7,029 nucleotides of DNA from positions 1 to 7,029 of the forward strand of contig JBQTJJ010000055.1 of the NCBI GenBank assembly GCA_052387235.1, given 5' to 3'. The notes beneath the pieces were generated by a model that was not told where the DNA came from, ran no database searches, and worked only from the letters and a program-made list of their open reading frames with translations. The stretch is from JBQTJJ01 sp052387235. GTDB lineage: Bacteria; Actinomycetota; Acidimicrobiia; Acidimicrobiales; GCA-2861595. Positions 1 to 5,600 of the stretch are shown here, piece by piece (positions within the stretch are counted from its first letter, which is position 1; each line of letters begins with the position of its first letter). The translations under genes were made by a program, and so were the position numbers.

Positions 1-136
1 TGCCGGCGGCGCCGACCATCTCGCCCAGCTGCGCCTCGGTGGGCGCCGGCGAGGACCGCGACAGCTGGGGCACGAGCCGGGCGAAGGCGGCGACGAGGTC
101 GGCGTCGACCCGTTCCGCCTCGACGACGCGGATCAC
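1..136 (-). CDS. GNAT-like N-acetyltransferase, N-terminal part only (cut by window edge)
   Basis: Only the first 45 codons are in the window. They begin at a GTG whose bases overlap the stop codon of the citrate synthase gene (GTGA, four shared bases), so the two genes are co-transcribed and translation is probably coupled. No strong ribosome binding site precedes the GTG, which fits coupling. The visible peptide starts (M)IRVVEAERVDADLVAAFAR and continues with LVPQLSRSSPAPTEAQLGEM. This pattern (short first beta strand, acidic helix, then 'LxPQLS..PxPT..QL') is typical of the N terminus of small GNAT acetyltransferases, which move an acetyl group from acetyl-CoA to an amine. The acetyl-CoA-binding R/Q-x-x-G-x-G/A motif would lie beyond the edge, so the family call is by N-terminal resemblance only and the substrate is unknown. 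The reading frame itself is well supported by the overlap and by codon usage. Confidence 0.6.
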   Translation of the reverse strand, partial: MIRVVEAERVDADLVAAFARLVPQLSRSSPAPTEAQLGEMVGAAG

Positions 137-1668
137 GCCGGATCGGGAACGGGCTGGGGCGGCGGGGGGCCCACGTAGTTGGCGCTGGGCCGGATGATGC
201 GGTTGTCGGCCGCCTGCTCGAGCATGTTGGCGCACCAGCCGATGACGCGGCTGGAGGCGAACGTGGGGGTGAACAGCTCGCGCGGCAGGCCGCAACGGTC
301 CATCACCACGCCGGCGTAGAACTCCACGTTGGCGTAGAGGTGGCGGCCCGGCTTCAGCTCGGCCAGCACGTCGACGACGGTGCGCTCGACCTGGGTGGCG
401 AAGTCGGCCTTGTCGCCGCCGAGGCGCTGGGCCACGCCCCGCAGCATGAGCGAGCGGGGGTCGTCGGTCTTGTAGACGCGGTGGCCGAAGCCCATGATCT
501 TCTCGCCCCGCTCCACCGCGCCGCGGATCCACGCCTCGGCCCTGTCGGGCGTGCCGATGGCGTCGAGCATGTCGAGGGCCCGGCTCGGAGCGCCGCCGTG
601 CAGCGGGCCGGCCAACGCGCCCAGCGCGGCCACCGTGGCCGAGCCCAGGTCGGCTCCCGTGGACGTCACCACCCGGGCCGTGAAGGTGGATGCGTTGAAG
701 CCGTGGTCGATGGTGGAGATCTGGTACTGCTCGATGGCCCTGGCGTGCCCGGGGTCGGGCACCTCGCCGGTGAGCAGGTAGAGGTAGTTGGCCGAGTAGC
801 CCAGGTCGGACCGCGGCTCCAGGGGCTCCAGCCCGTTGCGCAGGCGGTGGAGGGCCATGATGAGGGTGGGGGTCACGGCGCACAGCCGCAGGGCGTCGGC
901 CCGCCGCGCCGCATCGTCGAGGTCCATGCTGGGCCGCAGGTCGAGGGCCTGGGACACGGCCGAGATGGCGGTGCGGAGGGCGTCGAGGGGACCGGGCGAC
1001 CTGCCGGCGGTGGCGATGGCCGCCAGCAGCGGCTTCACCTCGTCCGGGATCAGGGCGAGGGGCCCCACCTCGTCGAGAAAGGCGCGCCGCTGGTGCGCAT
1101 CCGGGAGGTCGCCGTGGAACAGGAGGTACCACACGTCCTCGAGCGACCGCTTCTGGGCCAGCTCGACGGCGTCGTACTGGCGGTAGTGGTAGAAGCCCTC
1201 CTGGCCCCGCACGTCGCCGACCTCCGTCTCCGCCACCACCACGCCCTCGAGGCCACGCGGGATCACGGCCAGGCTGGGATGGTCCATGGAGCGGATCTGG
1301 GCCATGCGGACCAGGTCGCGCATGCTCATCACGCCCACCAGCTCGTCGCCGTCGACGACGGGCATGTGCCGGAACCCCCTCGCCGACAGCCGGTTCCACG
1401 CCTCGGCCAGCTCGACGTCCGACTGGATGGTCTCGGGATCGGACGTCATCCAGTCGCTGACCTTGGTGTCCCGTACGTCGCGGTCCGAGGCGGCCAGGCG
1501 GACCAGGTCGTGCTCGGTGAGGATGCCCACGGGCCGGCTACCGTCCACCACCACCACCGACCCGACCTTGTGCTGCTCCATGCGGGCGGCGGCGTCGGCC
1601 AGCAGCTCCGTGGCCTCGGCCGCGATTGCCGGGGCGCTCATGATGTCGGCAACGGTGCGCGTGGCCAA
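133..1668 (-). CDS. Citrate synthase with N-terminal CBS domain pair
   Basis: Condenses acetyl-CoA with oxaloacetate to citrate, the entry step of the TCA cycle, in the cytoplasm. Residues 5-60 and 68-125 are two CBS domains. Each keeps the ribose-contacting S/T-x-x-D motif (T51-E-H-D54 and S115-M-R-D118), so the pair may bind an adenine nucleotide. Residues about 133-505 are a complete citrate synthase. H322 (DHGFNAS) and H396 (GFGHRVYK) match the oxaloacetate-binding histidines, and H357 (GPLHGGA) matches the catalytic histidine. E449 (NVEFYAG) sits where classical enzymes have the catalytic Asp. The catalytic part resembles actinobacterial citrate synthase 2 (CitA), where I recall Glu being usual. 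At 511 residues it is about 130 longer than a plain type I enzyme, which the CBS pair explains. The start is TTG at 1668: GGAG lies six bases upstream, and the next start, M10, would cut into the first CBS domain. The gene overlaps the downstream acetyltransferase by four bases. A 2-methylcitrate synthase role is possible but no prp genes are near. Confidence 0.95.
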   Translation of the reverse strand: MATRTVADIMSAPAIAAEATELLADAAARMEQHKVGSVVVVDGSRPVGILTEHDLVRLAASDRDVRDTKVSDWMTSDPETIQSDVELAEAWNRLSARGFRHMPVVDGDELVGVMSMRDLVRMAQIRSMDHPSLAVIPRGLEGVVVAETEVGDVRGQEGFYHYRQYDAVELAQKRSLEDVWYLLFHGDLPDAHQRRAFLDEVGPLALIPDEVKPLLAAIATAGRSPGPLDALRTAISAVSQALDLRPSMDLDDAARRADALRLCAVTPTLIMALHRLRNGLEPLEPRSDLGYSANYLYLLTGEVPDPGHARAIEQYQISTIDHGFNASTFTARVVTSTGADLGSATVAALGALAGPLHGGAPSRALDMLDAIGTPDRAEAWIRGAVERGEKIMGFGHRVYKTDDPRSLMLRGVAQRLGGDKADFATQVERTVVDVLAELKPGRHLYANVEFYAGVVMDRCGLPRELFTPTFASSRVIGWCANMLEQAADNRIIRPSANYVGPPPPQPVPDPA

Positions 1669-1748
1669 GGACGGCTCCGGCGGGGTGAGTGAGAGGGTGG
1701 CGGCTCCGAAAGGGGAACGCGTGCGGCGGGCTGGAGTGTACTGGGGGG
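1669..1748. promoter_or_regulatory. Divergent intergenic region between citrate synthase and dehydrogenase
   Basis: These 80 bases separate two genes that run away from each other, so they should hold both promoters (inference from layout). Bases 1735-1742, AGTGTACT, read TGTACT on the plus strand and TACACT on the minus strand. Each matches the TATAAT -10 consensus at four of six positions. If TGTACT (1737-1742) is used, transcription would start at about 1749, the A of the dehydrogenase ATG, giving a leaderless message. GGAAC at 1714-1718 lies about 18 bases upstream of it. If TACACT is used, the citrate synthase leader would be about 60 bases. No clear TTGACA -35 box, operator repeat or riboswitch is visible, so the exact boxes are tentative. 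Confidence 0.4.
1675..1678 (-). promoter_or_regulatory. Ribosome binding site that supports the TTG start of the citrate synthase
   Basis: Read on the minus strand the bases are GGAG, within CCGGAGCC, six bases before the TTG at 1668. This is the best Shine-Dalgarno match near the 5' end of the gene. It decides for TTG against the internal ATG at codon 10, which would remove the conserved first strand of the CBS domain. Confidence 0.6.
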
Positions 1749-2591
1749 ATGCGTGTCCGACAGCTTCGCGTGGTGGTCACCGGTGCCTCCTCCGGCATCG
1801 GCCGGGCCACGGCCGCCCTCCTCGCCGACAAGGGCGCCCGCGTGCGGGCCGTGGCCCGGAGCCGGGAGCCGCTCGAGGAGCTGGCGGCCCGCCACCCCGG
1901 CGTCATCCCCGTGGTGGCCGACCTGTCGGTGGACGGCGAGCGGGCCGAGGTGGTCGACCGCGCCGGGCCGGTCGACCTGCTGGTGAACAACGCCGGCATC
2001 GGCTGGCTGGGGCTGGTGGAGGAGATGCCGGCGGAGCAGGTGCGCAAGCTGTTCGAGCTGAACGTGCTCGCGCTGATCGACCTCACCCAGCGGGTGCTGC
2101 CCGGGATGCTCGAGCGCAGGCGGGGGCACGTGGTGAACATCGCCTCGGTGGCATCGTGGGTGTCGATACCGCCGCTGACCGTCTACTCGTCCACCAAGTT
2201 CGCGGTGCAGGGGTTCAGCGACGGCCTGCGGCGCGAGCTCACCGGCCGGGGGGTCGCCGTGACGACGATCAACCCCGGGCCGGTGGCGACCCGCTTCGGT
2301 CCGCGGGCCCGGTTCGAGGACCCGCGTACCGAGGACATGGGCGAGGGGCGGATGCCGGGCGTGCCGGTGTCGATGGCGGCGCGGGCCGTGGTCCGGGCCG
2401 TGCGCATGGGCGGCTTCCCGGGCTACACGTCGATCGCCGTGCCTCGCGCCCTCGGGCTGGCCCGCCTCGGCGGCCTGCCCGTCGGCCGGCTGGCCACCGA
2501 CGCCTTCTCGATCCTCGGCGGCAGCCTCCGGGCCTCGTCCCTGGGCGGTGGCGACCCGCCCGCCGCGTCGTCCCGACCCACTCCCGAGTAA
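1749..2591 (+). CDS. Short-chain dehydrogenase/reductase (classical SDR), probably NADP(H)-dependent
   Basis: A 280-residue NAD(P)-dependent oxidoreductase with a Rossmann fold; the substrate cannot be told. The cofactor motif T11-G-A-S-S-G-I-G18 follows strand beta1 (LRVVV). R37 and R39 after beta2 (VARSRE) favour NADP(H). NNAG is at 80-83. The catalytic tetrad is N105, S133, Y146 and K150 (YSSTK). The N-P-G-P-V-A-T turn at 175-181 follows. The size is a little above the usual 250 of classical SDRs because of a C-terminal extension; the last 20 residues are low-complexity Pro/Ser/Ala. The start is ATG 1749. It places beta1 close to the N terminus as usual, whereas the upstream in-frame GTG at 1689 would add 20 unlike residues. 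GGAG at 1733-1736 is twelve bases away, long for a binding site, so the message may be leaderless. The final codons and TAA stop lie inside the palindrome at 2577-2631. The gene is a single unit, divergent from citrate synthase and convergent with lhr, so neighbours give no hint of the pathway. Confidence 0.93.
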   Translation: MRVRQLRVVVTGASSGIGRATAALLADKGARVRAVARSREPLEELAARHPGVIPVVADLSVDGERAEVVDRAGPVDLLVNNAGIGWLGLVEEMPAEQVRKLFELNVLALIDLTQRVLPGMLERRRGHVVNIASVASWVSIPPLTVYSSTKFAVQGFSDGLRRELTGRGVAVTTINPGPVATRFGPRARFEDPRTEDMGEGRMPGVPVSMAARAVVRAVRMGGFPGYTSIAVPRALGLARLGGLPVGRLATDAFSILGGSLRASSLGGGDPPAASSRPTPE

Positions 2592-2631
2592 ATAACTCGC
2601 CATTTTGGCGAGTTATTTACTCGGGAGTGGG
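2577..2631. terminator. Perfect 26-bp palindrome, likely bidirectional terminator between convergent genes
   Basis: Bases 2577-2602 pair without mismatch with 2606-2631 around a TTT loop (2603-2605). The core is an A-rich tract (TAAATAA), a G+C-rich inner stem (ACTCGCCA / TGGCGAGT), then a T-rich tract (TTATTTA, 2613-2619). Because the whole is symmetric, either strand gives an inner hairpin followed by a U-rich run, which is the layout of a two-way intrinsic terminator. It sits between the dehydrogenase, whose TAA (2589-2591) is inside the left arm, and the lhr stop eleven bases beyond the right arm. The T tract is interrupted by an A, and the outer arms (CCCACTCCCGAG) lengthen the stem beyond a usual terminator. 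It could therefore also be a dispersed palindromic repeat serving as terminator. Confidence 0.8.
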
Positions 2632-2640
2632 GGGAGTGGG
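2623..2640. repeat. Tandem 9-bp direct repeat GGGAGTGGG x2
   Basis: GGGAGTGGG occurs at 2623-2631 and again directly after at 2632-2640. The first copy is the outer right arm of the palindrome, and its reverse complement CCCACTCCC is at 2577-2585 on the left. The extra copy is therefore a short duplication just outside the inverted repeat, in the gap before the lhr stop codon. It may be slippage or a trace of how the palindrome arose; no function is evident. Confidence 0.7.
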
Positions 2641-2642
2641 CG

Positions 2643-5600
2643 TCAGGCATAGCGGACGAGGCCCTTGGGGGTGGGGACGAAGCCGGCGGCGGCCAGGTGG
2701 GGGGCAAGCTCGGGGTCGCAGCGCTCCACCGAGAGGCGGGCCAGGCGGCCGCCGGCGACGAGGGTGAGGAGGGCGGCCACGGCATCGGCCTCCCAGGTGC
2801 CGTCGTAGGGGCGGAGGGCGACGAGGGTGCGCCCGCCCCGCTCGACGAACAGCGTGGCCAGGCCGTCGAGCAGGACGACGTAGGCGCCGGCCACCCGGCG
2901 GGGACCGGGCGCGGGCCACGGGAGGGACAGCCCGTAGGCGTTGGCCGGGTCGGTGGCGGCGAGGACCAGCGCCGGCGCCCGGTCGCCCCCGGCGGCGCGC
3001 ACGGTGCGGAGGCGGTCGACGGCGCCGGGCAGGGCGAACTGGGCCCCGCCCAGCCCGGCCACGAAGTAGCCGCGCCGCACCCGGCCCGACTCCTCCATGG
3101 CCCGCAGCACCGGGTAGACGCCGGCGAACCCGCCGGCCACGCCCTCGCCCCGGACGGCCTCCCGGGTGACGACGCCGTGGCGCTCGAGCAGGGCGCCGGC
3201 CACGGCGGTGGCGGCCTCGGTGGCGCTCGTCCCGCCCCGGTCGACGAGCGACCAGCGGCCCTGGCCCCGGGGCGGCCCGAGGGCGGTCAGGCGCCCGACC
3301 CGGGGCCGGCCCTTGGCGCCCCGGCCGGCGCCGGCCCGGGTGCTGGTCCGCAGGGCCCGGACGGCGGCGAACGAGTCGTTGGTCACCTCGCCCGCCCACA
3401 CCAGGTCCCAGAGGGCGTCGAGGGTGGTGGCGTCGTGGGTGCCCCCCAGCTCGCGGAAGAAGCACGCGCCCCGCCCGGCCAGCACCCGGCGCAGCCGGTC
3501 GTGCTCGCCGCCCCCGGGCGCCTCGCCGGCGGGGACGGCGCGGGCCAGCGGGGAGCCCCGGAGCAGGAGCACCACCTTGCCGTCGTCGCGCCCGAGGGGG
3601 CCGGCGCCCACCCACATCACCTCGCCCGCCGCCAGCAGCTCGTCGAGGTACCGGGGGGCGTAGTCGCGGATGCGCGCCGCGAGCACGTCGCGCTCGAGCA
3701 CGCTGGCCGGCACGGCCACGGCCTGGAGCTGGGACACCACCTCGAAGGTGCGGTCCAGGCCGCCGGCGCCGGCGCCCACGCCCTGCCAGGCCGGGAGGAA
3801 GCGGGCCAGGGCCTCGGGCGAGGTGGGCTCCACCTCGCGCCGCAGGGCGGCCAGCGAGCGCTGGCGCAGGATCCGCAGCACCTCGGCGTCGCACCACTCC
3901 CGCTCGGTTCCGTCAGGGCGGAACTCGCCCCGGACGAGGGTGCCGGCCCGGGCCAGGCCGGCCAGCTCGGCCCGCACCGTCGCCACCGGCAGGCCGAAGC
4001 GGTCCGCCGGCTCGGCCGTGCGGAAGGGGCCGTGGACCCGGGCCCACCGCCGCACCAGCTGGGTGGTGGCGTCGGGCACGGGCTCCAGGAAGGCGTCGGG
4101 CACGCCCCGGGGCGGGGCCACGCCCAGGGCGTCGCGGTAGCGCCCGGCGTCCTCGGCCAGGATGAGCCGGGCCTCGCCCGCTATCCGGACCTCCACCGCC
4201 CGCCGGTCGCGGACGAGCGCGGCGGAGAAGGGCGTGCGGCAGCGGGCGTCCAGCTCGGCGGGAGTGAGGTCGCCGAGCCGGCGCAGGAGGTCGGTGGCGT
4301 CGTCGGCGGTGGCGGCCCACCGGTGCTCGTCCAGCGCCTGCAGCTCGGCCTCGAGCTGGGCCAGGGCGGCCGGGTCGACGAGCGCCCGCAGCTCGTCCGA
4401 CCCCACCAGCTCGGCCAGCATGCGCCGGTCCAGGGTGAGGGCCTGGGCCCGCCGCTCGGCCAGGGGGGCGTCGCCCTCGTACATGAACGAGGCCACGTAG
4501 GAGAAGGCCAGCGACGACGCGAACGGCGAGGGCACGGGCGTGTCGACCGGGACCACCCGCACCCTGCGGGCCCGGATGTCGGTCATGAGCGAGACCAGGG
4601 CCGGCAGGTCGAACACGTCCCGCAGGCACTCCCGGTAGGTCTCGAGGAGGATGGGGAACGAGCCGTGGTGCTTCGCCACCGCCAGCAGGTCGGCGGCCCG
4701 CTGGCGCTGCTGCCACAGGGGCGTGCGGGAGCCGGGCCGGCGCCGGGGCAGGAGGAGGGCCCGGGCCGCGTTCTCCCGGAAGCGGGAGGCGAACAGGGCC
4801 GACGCCCCCACCTCGCCCACCACCAGCTCCTCCACCTCGTCGGGGTCGAGCACCACGGCGTCGGCGGGCGGGGCGTCGTCGGCCTCGGGCAGGCGCACCA
4901 CGATGCCGTCGTCCGACCAGATGGCGTGGACCTCCACGTCCAGGCGCCGGCGGATCCCGGCCTCGATGGCCAGGGCCCACGGGGCGTGGACCCGGGCCCC
5001 GAACGGGGACAGCACGCAGATGCGCCAGTCGCCCAGCTCGTCCCGGAACCGCTCCACCACCACCTGGCGGTCGGTGGGCAGGACACCGCCGGTGGCCTCG
5101 GCCTCCTCGGCCAGGTAGGCCCGCAGGTTCCGCACCGCCCGCGGGTCGAGACGGTGGTCCTCGGCCAGTCGCTCGTCCGAGAGGGAGCCGGCCTCCCGGA
5201 CGAAGGCGCCGATGGCCCGGCCCAGCTCGTAGGGACGGCCGACATGGTCGCCGTGCCAGAACGGCATCTTCCCGGGCACGCCCGGCGCCGGCGTGACCAC
5301 CACCCGGTCGCGCGTGATCTCCTCGATGCGCCAGGTGGTGGCGCCCAGCACGAACGTCTCGCCCACCCGGCTCTCGTAGACCATCTCCTCGTCCAGCTCG
5401 CCCACTCTGGATCCGTCGGGGGTGCACACGCCGAACAGGCCCCGGTCGGGGATGGTGCCGCCGCTGGTGACGGCCAGCATGCGGGCGCCGGGACGGGCCC
5501 GCAGCGTGCCCGCCACCCGGTCCCACACCAACCGGGGCCGCAGCTCGGAGAACTGGTCCGACGGGTAGCGGCCGGCCAGCATGTCGAGGACGCCTTCCAG

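Noticed and set aside
133..1668. 2-Methylcitrate synthase (PrpC) as the main call
   Set aside because: The sequence resembles the CitA group, and no prpB or prpD-like gene is in the window. Activity on propionyl-CoA cannot be excluded.
340..1692. Plus-strand open frame of 450 codons opposite the citrate synthase
   Set aside because: It is antisense to a well-conserved enzyme, rich in His, Gly, Val and Arg with no domain signal; G+C-rich DNA leaves such frames open by chance.
1689..1748. Upstream GTG start at 1689 for the dehydrogenase
   Set aside because: It would add 20 residues unlike an SDR N terminus, place strand beta1 too far in, and run through most of the only region where promoters can lie.
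1638..2603. Minus-strand open frame of 321 codons opposite the dehydrogenase
   Set aside because: The dehydrogenase on the plus strand has the full SDR motif set; this frame is its antisense shadow.
1286..2767. Plus-strand open frame of 493 codons across citrate synthase, dehydrogenase and lhr ends
   Set aside because: It crosses three real genes in wrong frames and has Arg/Gly/Pro-rich composition.
2617..3897. Minus-strand open frame ending in Pro-Thr-Pro-Glu-stop inside the palindrome
   Set aside because: It lies within the lhr C-terminal coding region in another frame and is low complexity. Its stop is a by-product of the palindrome's symmetry.
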